From Neptuniibacter marinus (GTDB lineage Bacteria > Pseudomonadota > Gammaproteobacteria > Pseudomonadales > Balneatricaceae), in NCBI RefSeq assembly GCF_001597725.1, contig NZ_LUTR01000002.1:124001-188000 (forward strand): a DNA stretch of 64,000 nucleotides. The letters are read 5' to 3'. Below, piece by piece: positions 9,491-17,555 of the stretch. The notes beneath the pieces are model-generated. The model saw only the letters and a list, made by a program, of their open reading frames with translations, was not told the origin of the DNA and searched no databases. Every line of letters begins with the position of its first letter. The first letter of the stretch is position 1. A program made the position numbers and the translations under genes.

Positions 9491-9769
9491 ATGCCAAAAC
9501 TCATTAAAGATTTTCGTAACTATCAATTTGTTTATTATTGGTATGATAAAAGTGCGGGTAGAACTAGCCCCTACTTCCCTACGCTGAACCATGCAGAAGA
9601 CTGGTTTGTGCAACAACAGCGCGTCAATTATTCAGGTCCTGAGCGCCGCAAACCTGCCTGTGATAAACATCACACGATACGAAGACGCGCTGCCGATACA
9701 ACAATTAAAGTTGATTTAGATATATCTCGCGAGAAAATATCCGAGCTTAAACAACTCCTCATTGCCTAA
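9491..9769 (+). CDS. Small basic protein of unknown function
   Basis: I do not recognise this 92-residue protein. It begins MPKLIKDFRNYQFVYYW, has a central GPERRKP motif and an arginine cluster (RRRAADTT), and ends in a predicted amphipathic helix (SREKISELKQLL). It has no signal peptide, membrane segment or metal site. GPERR followed by basic residues is seen in several small regulatory proteins, but this is too weak to assign a role. It has the same orientation as the peroxidase, 138 nt downstream, and converges on ilvH. No strong Shine-Dalgarno sequence is visible. That it is a real gene is likely but not certain. Confidence 0.6.
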   Translation: MPKLIKDFRNYQFVYYWYDKSAGRTSPYFPTLNHAEDWFVQQQRVNYSGPERRKPACDKHHTIRRRAADTTIKVDLDISREKISELKQLLIA

Positions 9770-9854
9770 CATTCGGTCAGTTACCAGCCTCCTCTCCAAT
9801 AATAAATAAAGATCTCTAGACTAAAAGCGCTACTAAAACACATCGTTGCGGCAT

Positions 9855-9889
9855 AAAAAAAGCGGCATCCCGTTACCAGAATGCCGCTT
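9855..9889 (-). terminator. Rho-independent terminator of ilvI-ilvH
   Basis: AAGCGGCAT (9860-9868) pairs perfectly with ATGCCGCTT (9881-9889). Read on the minus strand the stem is followed by a T run (the A run at 9855-9860 on the plus strand). Confidence 0.9.
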
Positions 9890-9910
9890 GATTCTAACCT
9901 TTGTCTGAAT

Positions 9911-10405
9911 TTATACGCTCAGAACTTTCTCACCACGGGCAATACCCGATACACCAGAACGTACGACTTCCATAATATTGGACGTCCCTAAAGCTTCGAT
10001 AAAAGCATCCAGCTTACTACTTGCTCCCACCAGCTGTACGGTAAAGGTATTTGGCGTCACATCGATAATAGTGCCACGGAAGATGTCTGTCGTACGCTTA
10101 ATCTCAGCGCGAACAGTACCATTGTTAGCCTTCATCTTAATCATCATCAACTCACGTTCAAGATGATCACCTTCAGTCAGGTCAACAACCTTTACTATAT
10201 CGATCAGCTTATTTAGCTGTTTAGTGATCTGCTCAACCACACGATCATCGCCAATCGTTGTTACCGTCAAACGAGACAATGTTTCATCTTCGGTCGGCGC
10301 AACGGTTAACGACTCAATATTGAAGTTGCGCTGAGAGAACAATCCAACTACACGGGATAATGCACCCGGTTCGTTTTCCATCAATACAGAAATAATATGA
10401 CGCAT
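9911..10405 (-). CDS. ilvH: Acetolactate synthase small (regulatory) subunit
   Basis: IlvH is the valine-binding regulatory subunit of acetolactate synthase III, which makes acetolactate or acetohydroxybutyrate for branched amino acids. The N-terminal ACT domain (MRHIISVLMENEPGALSRVVGLFSQRNFNIESLTV region) and the C-terminal domain (IFRGTIIDVTP, LDAFIEAL, EVVRSGVSGIARG) follow E. coli IlvH. I chose the ATG at 10405, giving 164 residues, because it aligns with the family start and lies two bases after the ilvI stop, with GGAG just before that stop. The open frame continues ten codons further inside ilvI. It is translationally coupled to ilvI. Confidence 0.96.
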   Translation of the reverse strand: MRHIISVLMENEPGALSRVVGLFSQRNFNIESLTVAPTEDETLSRLTVTTIGDDRVVEQITKQLNKLIDIVKVVDLTEGDHLERELMMIKMKANNGTVRAEIKRTTDIFRGTIIDVTPNTFTVQLVGASSKLDAFIEALGTSNIMEVVRSGVSGIARGEKVLSV

Positions 10406-10407
10406 GA

Positions 10408-12129
10408 TTATGTTCTCTCCGTTTTGCTTAGCCACATGTCACGCATAGAACCACGCGGTACCTGCATAGGGTAAACGTGCTCAAACGGATCTACTGCGAT
10501 ATCCATGAATACCATACGATCTTTCATAGCGAATGCTTCACGCATAGCGCCTTCAAGATCCTCATAACGCTCAACCTTAATGCCTACGTGACCGTAAGAT
10601 TCAACCAGTTTGACGAAATCAGGTAACGACTGCATATAAGATTGCGAGTGACGAGACTCATAATTCATATCCTGCCACTGACGCACCATGCCTAATGACT
10701 GGTTATTCAAGCAGATAACCTTAACTGGAATACCATATTGGCTAATGGTAGATAGTTCCTGAATATTCATCTGGATACTACCTTCACCCGTTACGCACAC
10801 AACTTCCTCTTCAGGGAAATTAAGCTTAACGCCCATTGCAGCAGGTAAACCAAAGCCCATAGTTCCTAAACCACCGGAGTTAATCCAACGGTTAGGTTTA
10901 TTAAACTTATAATACTGAGCAGCAAACATTTGATGCTGACCTACATCAGAACAAACATAAGCATCACCATTAGTGACTTTGCTTAGCATTTCGATAACCT
11001 GCTGAGGCTTCATCTGCTTGGAGTCATCTGTTTTATAACGACCGCCATGACGACCACGCCACTCTTCAATCTGCTCCCACCACGTTTTCAGGCTTTCAGC
11101 AGATGGCTTAGTCTTCGCCGCTTGCAGTTGCTCTAACATCTCTTTTAAGACCGCTTGGGCAGGCCCTACGATTGGCACATCAGCTTTGATCGTTTTCGAG
11201 ATCGATGCAGGGTCAATATCAATATGTACAATTTTTGCTGTCGGGCAGAACTTATCAGTACCATTAGTTACACGGTCATCAAAGCGCGCGCCTACTGCTA
11301 AAATCATGTCGCTGTGATGCATTGCCATATTAGCTTCATAGCTACCATGCATACCCAACATACCAATAAACTGAGGGTCCGTGCCTGGGAAACCACCTAA
11401 GCCCATCAGTGTATTTGTAACCGGACAACCTAACTCTTTAGCGAGTGCGATCAGTTCATCACTCGCATCACCCATAATGACACCGCCACCAGAATAAATA
11501 ACGGGGCGTTTAGCCGCCAGTAACATATCCACAGCTTTTTTAATTTGGCCGCTATGTCCTTTAGAGATAGGATTGTAAGAACGCATTTTCACGCTCTTAG
11601 GATATTCATACTCATAACGATCTGTGGGTGTTGTCATGTCTTTAGGGATATCGACAACAACAGGGCCTGGACGGCCACTCTCAGCAATATGAAATGCTTT
11701 CTTAATAATCTCTGGGATATCTTCCGGACGTTGAACACTGAAGCTGTGTTTCACGATAGGACGAGAGACACCGATCATATCGGTTTCTTGGAAAGCATCT
11801 TCACCGATCAGGTGTGACATAACCTGACCTGTAATAACAATCATTGGGATTGAGTCCATATAAGCGGTCGCAATACCGGTTACGGCATTGGTCGCCCCTG
11901 GACCTGAAGTTACAAGTGCAACGCCCGCTTTACCGGTTGCACGTGCATACGCATCTGCCATATGAGTGGCAGCTTGCTCATGGCGGACCAAAATGTGTTC
12001 GACGTCATCCTGAGTAAAGATTGCATCGTAAATGTGCAGTAATGCACCGCCAGGATATCCGTAGATAAATTTAACGCCTTCATCACGAAGTGCGCGAACA
12101 ACCATTTCTGCGCCTGAAAGTAATTCCAC
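10408..12129 (-). CDS. ilvI: Acetolactate synthase large (catalytic) subunit
   Basis: This thiamine-diphosphate enzyme joins two pyruvates, or pyruvate and 2-oxobutyrate, at the first common step of valine, leucine and isoleucine synthesis. It has the ThDP domains in order: [27 protein letters not shown] with the catalytic Glu of [15 protein letters not shown], the central FAD/Rossmann part, and the C-terminal ThDP motif [14 protein letters not shown]...[16 protein letters not shown] at 12138 could start it, but that codon overlaps GAGG. The GTG at 12129 has GAGG nine bases upstream and gives the family N-terminus (573 residues; E. coli IlvI 574). It forms an operon with ilvH behind a long structured leader. 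Confidence 0.96.
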   Translation of the reverse strand: MELLSGAEMVVRALRDEGVKFIYGYPGGALLHIYDAIFTQDDVEHILVRHEQAATHMADAYARATGKAGVALVTSGPGATNAVTGIATAYMDSIPMIVITGQVMSHLIGEDAFQETDMIGVSRPIVKHSFSVQRPEDIPEIIKKAFHIAESGRPGPVVVDIPKDMTTPTDRYEYEYPKSVKMRSYNPISKGHSGQIKKAVDMLLAAKRPVIYSGGGVIMGDASDELIALAKELGCPVTNTLMGLGGFPGTDPQFIGMLGMHGSYEANMAMHHSDMILAVGARFDDRVTNGTDKFCPTAKIVHIDIDPASISKTIKADVPIVGPAQAVLKEMLEQLQAAKTKPSAESLKTWWEQIEEWRGRHGGRYKTDDSKQMKPQQVIEMLSKVTNGDAYVCSDVGQHQMFAAQYYKFNKPNRWINSGGLGTMGFGLPAAMGVKLNFPEEEVVCVTGEGSIQMNIQELSTISQYGIPVKVICLNNQSLGMVRQWQDMNYESRHSQSYMQSLPDFVKLVESYGHVGIKVERYEDLEGAMREAFAMKDRMVFMDIAVDPFEHVYPMQVPRGSMRDMWLSKTERT

Positions 12130-12402
12130 TTTATTCACCCTCTAACGACGTCAGTGTCTCGTTACTGACGAAATTAACAGTTTTTGTTTCTGTAACGTTG
12201 AACGTGCCTGTACCAGACAATATTTTTTGACTCTCTAGCGATCTCACTCTGAACCATTCCAGGGGTAGAGCTGAAGGTTCACGTTCGGGTGTGTGCCGGT
12301 GTTAGGGATCTCCCAACCGACAGACCTTTGAGAAACGGCTCACAGAAAGCTGTCTCCCTGAGTTTCGGGGTTACCTACACACTCAAGGTCTCAAAATTCG
12401 AG
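12130..12402 (-). promoter_or_regulatory. Structured 5' leader of ilvIH, candidate attenuator or riboregulator
   Basis: From the predicted start near 12402 the ilvI transcript would have about 270 untranslated bases. On the transcript AGACCUUGAG (12391-12382) can pair with CUCAAAGGUCU (12332-12322, one bulge). GUGUGUAGGU (12382-12373) can pair with ACCGGCACACAC (12300-12289). These two pairings cross, so they are either a pseudoknot or exclusive alternatives. Further hairpins are ACAG-CUUU-CUGU (12353-12342), GUUGGG/CCCUAAC (12317-12301), GAACC/GGUUC, and CGUCAGU/ACUGACG (12170-12149), the last ending just before the GAGG of ilvI. No U-run terminator and no leader peptide rich in Leu/Ile/Val codons is visible. 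Confidence 0.5.
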
Positions 12403-12408
12403 GCGGTA

Positions 12409-12438
12409 ATTGTAGCCCATACAGGTTGATTTTTTCAA
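12409..12438 (-). promoter_or_regulatory. Sigma-70 promoter of ilvIH
   Basis: Read on the minus strand, TTGAAA (12438-12433) and TACAAT (12414-12409) are separated by 18 bases. This is the best promoter in the gap and places the transcript start near 12402, about 270 bases before ilvI. Confidence 0.6.
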
Positions 12439-12588
12439 CCCAAAGGAATGAAAACTGAAGCACTGTGCTTGTTTGTAGTAATCTACTACCCAGATTAGCA
12501 AGATCGCGTTATAGTTTTGCTATATAAAACTCAGAGGCGGAGCGCTAAAATCCAATTCGCTCCAACTATACGTGTACAGGAGATCCCT

Positions 12589-12855
12589 ATGAGTATTGCT
12601 GAGATTAAAAATAAAGAACGCGTTATTAATGAACTGATGTCGTTCATACGAAAAGTACTTGTTGAACCAGAAATTTGTGAAACAGCTCTAAAAATAGCTC
12701 GAGAGCACCTAAATGATGAAAATGCCGCCACAGTTATTGCTGATGAACTATCATCTACTACCAATATTAAAATACCTGTAGAGCACAGCGAGGCCGATCG
12801 CCTTTTTCTTGAGGTGTTAATCGACGTGATTAAAGATGAGAAAGCATTATATTAG
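12589..12855 (+). CDS. Small acidic helical protein of unknown function
   Basis: I do not recognise this protein. From the ATG at 12589, preceded by AGGAGATCCCT, it has 88 residues, is rich in Glu, Asp, Ile and Lys, and should be mostly alpha-helical (ELMSFIRKVLVEPEICETALKIAREHL, then ADRLFLEVLIDVIKDEKALY). It has one cysteine and no signal peptide or membrane segment. The frame is open upstream to 12517, but the good ribosome-binding site supports the shorter form. It is divergent from ilvI and converges on the response regulator gene. The ribosome-binding site and the coding-like composition make a real gene likely. Confidence 0.7.
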   Translation: MSIAEIKNKERVINELMSFIRKVLVEPEICETALKIAREHLNDENAATVIADELSSTTNIKIPVEHSEADRLFLEVLIDVIKDEKALY

Positions 12856-12883
12856 AGAACAGCGGCGCCTCTTAATTGATAGG

Positions 12884-12905
12884 AAGGCTGCTTAATTGCA
12901 GCCTT
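12884..12905. terminator. Perfect hairpin between convergent genes
   Basis: AAGGCTGC (12884-12891) pairs with GCAGCCTT (12898-12905) around TTAATT. No T run follows on either strand, so it may be a weak or factor-assisted terminator for the small gene and the response regulator gene. Confidence 0.45.
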
Positions 12906-12938
12906 TACTACGCCAGAACCCCCTCAGCATTAATCCGA

Positions 12939-13715
12939 CTATTTAGTCAAACTCGCAATATAATGCGTTAATACTTCTAGTTTTTCGGGATCATTATCAA
13001 CAAACTGAATATCAACACTAATAAAGTTTGCCTGTGTGCTTTTTTCGTTTGCCTGTAAACCTGAGATAAAACCATTCATCTGAGCAACACTATTACCATT
13101 CACCTGCTCAATATCAACAACTGACTGCTCAAGAAGCAGAGGAATTCCATCCTCCCGCTTGACCACGACTTGCACTGATTGCAATGTCACCTCTTTAATA
13201 GCACAACGCAACACACCAGAAGCAACACGTAGCTGAGCTAAGCCTTTAGGTTTTTTCGCCGTCTTTGCTATGGCAGCGGTTTTTCCTGCCGCTAACATTT
13301 GAGCTGCCTTTCGACGTGATTCTGCGCTAGTAGTAAAACGCTTACCGATGTATTTCTTAACTTTCTCAACTAACTGCTTATCTTCGAAAGGCTTACCCAT
13401 ATAGTCGTTAACACCAGCTTGAATCGCCTTAAGCACATAATCTCGTTCCCCACGGCTGGTAATCATGATGAACGGTATATCCACATAATTAGCTTGCTGG
13501 CGAGCCCATTGCAAAAGATCCAAGCCAGACATACCCGGCATCTCCCAATCACAAAGAATAAGATCGTAATTTTCATTATTCATCTGCTTGCGTCCAGCTT
13601 CACCATCGTCAGCAGAATCAATCTGATATTCAGGGAAGTGCTCTTTTACAATCCGTGACACGTGATCACGAATAAAGCGAGCATCATCAACAATCAATAC
13701 TTTAATTTGACTCAT
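12939..13715 (-). CDS. Response regulator, receiver domain plus unrecognised C-terminal domain
   Basis: The first 125 residues are a CheY-like receiver: acidic pocket Asp10-Asp11, phosphoacceptor Asp56 (LILCDWEMPG), Thr86 and Lys108 (GKPF). A basic, Ala/Lys-rich linker follows (about 130-160, AESRRKAAQMLAAGKTAAIAKTAKKPKG). The C-terminal 100 residues form a beta-strand-rich region (ASGVLRCAIKEVTLQSVQVVVKREDGIPLLLEQSVVDIE) with no DNA-binding helix-turn-helix, GGDEF, EAL or HD motif. A PilZ-like fold is conceivable but the RxxxR and D/NxSxxG signature is absent. No histidine kinase is adjacent, so its partner and output are unknown. Confidence 0.85.
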   Translation of the reverse strand: MSQIKVLIVDDARFIRDHVSRIVKEHFPEYQIDSADDGEAGRKQMNNENYDLILCDWEMPGMSGLDLLQWARQQANYVDIPFIMITSRGERDYVLKAIQAGVNDYMGKPFEDKQLVEKVKKYIGKRFTTSAESRRKAAQMLAAGKTAAIAKTAKKPKGLAQLRVASGVLRCAIKEVTLQSVQVVVKREDGIPLLLEQSVVDIEQVNGNSVAQMNGFISGLQANEKSTQANFISVDIQFVDNDPEKLEVLTHYIASLTK

Positions 13716-13841
13716 TCTTCCCCTCTACAACATCAACCCATTAACTAATGGCTGAACCATTCACTAGAAACGACCTTTTAGCTTATCAGGTATAACAAAC
13801 ACATTGTTTTCCGTCCAGTTAGGCTGCTTAAAAACAGAAAA

Positions 13842-14522
13842 TCAACGCCCTATGGTCGGCACAAGTAATTGAGGGAATTGATATTTAAGTGCTAGGGCAA
13901 TCTGCTGTAGTTGACCTCGCGAACGAAAAACCAAAACCGTATCTTTTTCATCAACATAGGGGCCAAGTAGACCCGGCAAGCCTGAGCCTACTTTATAAAT
14001 ACTCTTATTGGTCAATCCAGTACATTCAAAAAAACCGGGGGATTCATTAAATATCCACTGTCCCTGTGTAAACACAGGCAAGCCTTTCGCTTGAGTCGCT
14101 AAGCAAAGCTTCGTCTGCTTTAACACTAATGCATAAACGGTCCCAAGAGGGCTATTCTCAATAATAAATCCATTAGCAATAGGTGAGCGACCCACACTCG
14201 TTGTTATATAGCCCCATTCTCCACCAGCCTTATTTGTATATGCATAAACCGTTTTCTGTGGGTCATTAGCACTAATTTCATCACTATAGCGGTAGTAATT
14301 AACCAGTAACTGGGGATTACTCAAATGATAGAAAGGTTCTTGATTAAAATTGGATAAAAGAGGCAATAGGTAATCAGCATAAGGTGAATAGGCATAGTGT
14401 GCGGGTAAACCGATCTCAATGGGCGTAACGGTTATAACCTTTGAAATGGGCGGAGCCTGCTCTTGCGGTTTTTGTGTTGCACATCCAGTCAGGAATAAAA
14501 AAGCTATAAACCATAATCGCAT
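13842..14522 (-). CDS. Lipoprotein of unknown function
   Basis: From the ATG at 14522 the 226-residue protein begins with a lipoprotein signal (MRLWFIAFLFLTGC) whose lipobox LTGC marks a lipidated cysteine. The next residue is Ala, so sorting to the outer membrane would be expected. The body has four or more cysteines and aromatic residues (FYHLSNPQLLVNYYRYSDE, KLCLATQAKGLPVFTQGQW, PGFFECTGL) and no motif I recognise. It lies 126 nt upstream of the response regulator gene in the same orientation and may be cotranscribed. The ATG is preceded by a TTG in frame, with AGAG as a possible ribosome-binding site. Confidence 0.75.
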   Translation of the reverse strand: MRLWFIAFLFLTGCATQKPQEQAPPISKVITVTPIEIGLPAHYAYSPYADYLLPLLSNFNQEPFYHLSNPQLLVNYYRYSDEISANDPQKTVYAYTNKAGGEWGYITTSVGRSPIANGFIIENSPLGTVYALVLKQTKLCLATQAKGLPVFTQGQWIFNESPGFFECTGLTNKSIYKVGSGLPGLLGPYVDEKDTVLVFRSRGQLQQIALALKYQFPQLLVPTIGR

Positions 14523-14525
14523 CAA

Positions 14526-14946
14526 AACTCTACCTTATCTCAAAGTAATAACAGACACTTAGCATAACTGATCACCGCCAATAAAAAAGCCTACCAATAC
14601 AGCACAAAAAACTTTTTAAAATTTTATGCTCTACCGTAAAAGGGCCGAAAACACCCTACCTAGCCTTGTGAGTCTTGGCTAATGTGTAAGTTTTTCAAGC
14701 CACATCTAATCGTTAGCTATCCAATCAATACGTTAAGCGATAGTAATGAACAACTGTCTACACCTTCTTGAATCTTGATTAATCAAAATGCAACCGCACT
14801 TGCCTTAGTTAGATTAATCAGCATAAGCGGAACATTACTCAAAACCGTTAGTGATAATGATAACTATTCTTAATTGTATATTTTTGTTACTATGTCCCCT
14901 AACTTACTTTTATTTAAAGCTTTACACCTATTTAGGAGGTATCCTC
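14526..14946. promoter_or_regulatory. Regulatory gap before the AraC gene: repeated GATTAATCA sites and a Fur-like box
   Basis: This 421-nt gap separates the divergent lipoprotein and AraC genes. It holds a perfect 12-bp palindrome TTGATTAATCAA (14775-14786) and a second GATTAATCA (14812-14820) 35 bases further on, the spacing of sites bound by a dimer. A Fur-like sequence GATAATGATAACTATTC begins at 14853; its first 11 bases match the Fur consensus exactly. The longest open frame of the AraC gene would begin at 14851 inside this site, a further reason to prefer the downstream GTG start. I see no small gene here. Confidence 0.5.
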
Positions 14947-15831
14947 GTGTCACAACACTCTCTTGAGAATGTTACTACATTCGAGCATTTTAACCTCGGT
15001 TTAGATGCTCAAAGCTCTGTTCGACTCGTTAATCATCGGTTTGCTGAAGATACAGTAGTTGAACATATTTACCCCCCTGGCCTTTATATTTCGATGCTTG
15101 GCCAATGCCAATGTGAAACACTCAACGAAGGCATAGGCAAACAGCGTAATTATAATCATCAGTATGTGATTGCCTTAGTTGATCAATCGAGCACTAGTCG
15201 AATACACTTTGCTAACAACAGCGTTTGGCAAACATTTGCTATAATGCTACCGCCCAATAAACTTAATGAAAGTTCCATCCTGCCTAAACACCCCAGCAGT
15301 GCTTCTCTCGCAATTCCTAATATTCGCTTTGCCGAGCTAGGCCCCATTCCAGCGGATATTCTACGTTGCTGCGAAGCTGTTTGGGATTGTACATTTGAAG
15401 GCTTTGAGCGTGAGCTATTTATTAAAGCAAAAGCCCAAGAAGTATTGGCACTCTTTCTCCATAAAAGACACGAACAACATCAAGTATCCACAACCTCACG
15501 AATCACCCAGCTATCGAATGTTTTAAGCCACATCCAGACCAACTTAGCCCAAAATTGGTCACTTTCTTCCGTAGCAAATATGGCAGGAAGTAATCGCACC
15601 TACGTAAAACAAGATATCAAAGAGTTAATCGGCACCAGCTTTAGAGATTGGCTCAAAAACATAAGACTTGAAGCGGCTCGCAAGCAACTGGCGGGCAACG
15701 AATCAATTGCCCAAATTGCCCACAATGTCGGCTTCAAAAGCCAAGCCCATTTTGCCACTTTATTCAAAAGCGAAGTCGGTGTTACCCCTAGTGAGTATCG
15801 ACAATCTTTATCAATGCAACGCAGTGCTTAG
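14947..15831 (+). CDS. AraC-family transcriptional regulator of the iron cassette (PchR/RhrA-like)
   Basis: The 294-residue protein has an N-terminal effector domain of about 190 residues and a C-terminal AraC DNA-binding domain with two helix-turn-helices: WSLSSVANMAGSNRTYVKQDIKELIG and IAQIAHNVGFKSQAHFATLFKSEVGVTPSEYR. In the PchR and RhrA systems an AraC regulator binds the ferric siderophore in the cytoplasm and switches on its receptor and permease genes; the neighbours here (RhtX/FptX-like permease, TonB receptor, reductase) suggest the same role. The start is a GTG with a full AGGAGG seven bases upstream (14934-14939). The Fur-like box upstream fits iron repression. Confidence 0.85.
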   Translation: MSQHSLENVTTFEHFNLGLDAQSSVRLVNHRFAEDTVVEHIYPPGLYISMLGQCQCETLNEGIGKQRNYNHQYVIALVDQSSTSRIHFANNSVWQTFAIMLPPNKLNESSILPKHPSSASLAIPNIRFAELGPIPADILRCCEAVWDCTFEGFERELFIKAKAQEVLALFLHKRHEQHQVSTTSRITQLSNVLSHIQTNLAQNWSLSSVANMAGSNRTYVKQDIKELIGTSFRDWLKNIRLEAARKQLAGNESIAQIAHNVGFKSQAHFATLFKSEVGVTPSEYRQSLSMQRSA

Positions 15832-16045
15832 TAAAAAGCTAAAAGCATTGAACTTAACATACTTAGAGATTGAAGGTAGAAAGCTGTACTAAGGGGTTGA
15901 GGCTATACCTCCATTACATTTTAAACTAATAACATCACGTAAAAATTATCTATTTTCGAAAGCTCCATGTCCCTATCCGAAAGATATTAAGACTTTTCAT
16001 CGATAAACTTCAAAGTTATCAATAATTGAAGACTAGTATTTTCTG

Positions 16046-16084
16046 GCACTGCACTGCATCGCATCGCATCGCATCGCATCGCAC
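16046..16084. repeat. Pentanucleotide tandem repeat (GCACT)2(GCATC)5 before the siderophore permease gene
   Basis: Two GCACT units (16046-16055) are followed by five perfect GCATC units (16056-16080) and a partial GCAC. The array ends 68 bases before the permease ATG, in the 321-nt gap between the AraC and permease genes. Such short perfect arrays can change length by slipped-strand mispairing; being non-coding, a change here would alter promoter or leader spacing rather than frame. Elsewhere in this gap I see only a weak CTTCAA/TTGAAG inverted repeat near 16010-16031. Confidence 0.9.
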
Positions 16085-16113
16085 AAAATAAAACGTTAAA
16101 AGAAATCAAACTA

Positions 16114-16135
16114 GCCTTCCGCCCAAACGGAAGGC
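16114..16135 (+). other. Stem-loop just before the permease start
   Basis: GCCTTCCG (16114-16121) pairs perfectly with CGGAAGGC (16128-16135) around a 6-nt loop. AGG of the ribosome-binding site follows within a few bases and there is no T run, so it is more likely a translation-control or mRNA-stability element than a terminator. Confidence 0.5.
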
Positions 16136-16152
16136 ACGCAGGATAATGAGTA

Positions 16153-17397
16153 ATGACAAACCGCTTTAAGCTAAACACCCAATACCCTTGGGGGATGCTA
16201 GCTAGCATATATATCACCCAATATATCGGCGTGGCATTTATTCTGTCAGCGGCTGTAGCTATTTTACGGCAACAAGGTGTTGCTCTAGACAAATTAGCTT
16301 TACTCAATCTTGCAGTCTTACCTTTGATGGGAAAAGTACTTTATGCCCCGTTAATTGATAAGTATCGCTTATCGTTTCAAGGCAAGTATCGTAGCTGGTT
16401 AATTATAGCTCAAACCGGTATGGCGCTATTATTGGCCGCGGCAGGTTCAATGGATTTTCAACACCAGTTTGTATGGATAATTGCAATCCTAGCACTTTAT
16501 GCTTTTTGCATGAGCGTACAAGATGTTGCTATCGATGGTTTATCCTGCAAACTATTTGCCCCAGAAGCTCGTAAACTTGCTAGTAGCATTCAATTCTCAG
16601 GAAATTTATTGGGAAACATTATTGGGGGTGGCCTGATCCTGATGTTTTACCCTTGGCTTGAGTGGCAGGGTTCATTATGGCTGTTAGCTGGCCTAACCTG
16701 CATCTCATTATTACAAATAACCTTGTTTACCGAACCTGAAGATATCCCTGACAGCAAAACCTATTCAACAGAGTCTAGACATCTTTTTCGAGATATAAAA
16801 CATTTCATCACAGAGCAAAAACATTGGCTTTTCATCTTGGCACTCTACCCCATCGGCTCAACCTGTGGTTTTGCCTTACTCAATCCCTTGTTAATCGACA
16901 GTGGTTGGGCACTAGGCGACGTTGGCTTTGCAGTAAAAATATTTGGCTCTGCCGTGGGCCTATGTGCAGCCTTACTCGCAACACCACTTATTACTCGATT
17001 TGGCCGTGCTCATGCTTTTATTGGGGTGCTATTTATTCAAGTCCTAGCGTTATTACTCATGATACCACTAACACTCGGATTTACCGGCAAGGTTATCGTG
17101 TACACAGCAATCACCTTACACTTTATTAGCTTCCCTGCTCTATTAGTCGTTTCCTCGACAATAATAATGGACAAAGCAGCTGAATCTTTACACAAGGCTA
17201 CTTTTTTTACACTGCAGTTTAGTTTTGCCTCCCTGCTCGGCTTTATCTACTCCTCAATAAGTATGGCGATAGCAAAACATATTGGTTACAGCGCCGTCGT
17301 GATAGCCGGTATTCTTATCAGCTTTAGTATCGCCTTATTTATCAGCGTTACCCTGAAACGCGTCACCACAACGAAAGAAACCTTAAATACATATTAA
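16153..17397 (+). CDS. MFS permease, RhtX/FptX (AmpG-related) siderophore transporter type
   Basis: This 414-residue inner-membrane protein has about 12 hydrophobic segments and family sequences of the AmpG-related permeases: PLIDKYRLSFQGKYRSWLI in the loop between segments 2 and 3, and CMSVQDVAIDGLSCKLFAPEARKLASSIQFSGNLLGNIIGGG. In that group RhtX (rhizobactin) and FptX (pyochelin) carry ferric siderophore into the cytoplasm without an ABC transporter, and AmpG carries muropeptides. The neighbouring AraC regulator, TonB receptor and SIP reductase point to siderophore import here; the siderophore is not known. A pentanucleotide repeat and a hairpin precede it. AGG lies about ten bases before the ATG. 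Confidence 0.85.
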   Translation: MTNRFKLNTQYPWGMLASIYITQYIGVAFILSAAVAILRQQGVALDKLALLNLAVLPLMGKVLYAPLIDKYRLSFQGKYRSWLIIAQTGMALLLAAAGSMDFQHQFVWIIAILALYAFCMSVQDVAIDGLSCKLFAPEARKLASSIQFSGNLLGNIIGGGLILMFYPWLEWQGSLWLLAGLTCISLLQITLFTEPEDIPDSKTYSTESRHLFRDIKHFITEQKHWLFILALYPIGSTCGFALLNPLLIDSGWALGDVGFAVKIFGSAVGLCAALLATPLITRFGRAHAFIGVLFIQVLALLLMIPLTLGFTGKVIVYTAITLHFISFPALLVVSSTIIMDKAAESLHKATFFTLQFSFASLLGFIYSSISMAIAKHIGYSAVVIAGILISFSIALFISVTLKRVTTTKETLNTY

Positions 17398-17494
17398 TAT
17401 CAAATATTCACAATCACTACTCAGTAAAGCGAATAGTTTTTAAATACCTTATCCGTTTCTATAAAAGAGTGAATAGTTATACCTAACAAAATAT

Positions 17495-17513
17495 AAGAAT
17501 GAGAATTATTAGT
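17495..17513. promoter_or_regulatory. Fur-box-like sequence before the TonB receptor gene
   Basis: AAGAATGAGAATTATTAGT resembles the Fur consensus through GAATGAGAATTATTA. It stands 43 bases before the receptor start codon in an AT-rich gap of 158 nt. Binding by Fur would repress the receptor when iron is sufficient. Confidence 0.5.
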
Positions 17514-17555
17514 CTTTTTAATACTATTTTATTGCACGTACAGGAAATCTAAATT

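Noticed and set aside
12180-12270. Leader peptide for attenuation of ilvIH (short frames starting AUG near 12258 or GUG near 12282 on the minus strand)
   Set aside because: The frames have few Leu, Ile or Val codons, no ribosome-binding site and no downstream terminator.
14851-14946. N-terminal extension of the AraC regulator
   Set aside because: The frame is open upstream but a full AGGAGG precedes the GTG at 14947, and the extension would run across the Fur-like box.
16046-16084. CRISPR or mobile-element end
   Set aside because: The units are only five bases with no spacers, and no cas or transposase gene is near.
15987-16307. Minus-strand open frame of 106 codons across the pentanucleotide repeat and the permease start
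   Set aside because: It is antisense to the permease gene, its middle is just the translated repeat, it has no family match, and the opposite strand has a ribosome-binding site and conserved protein.
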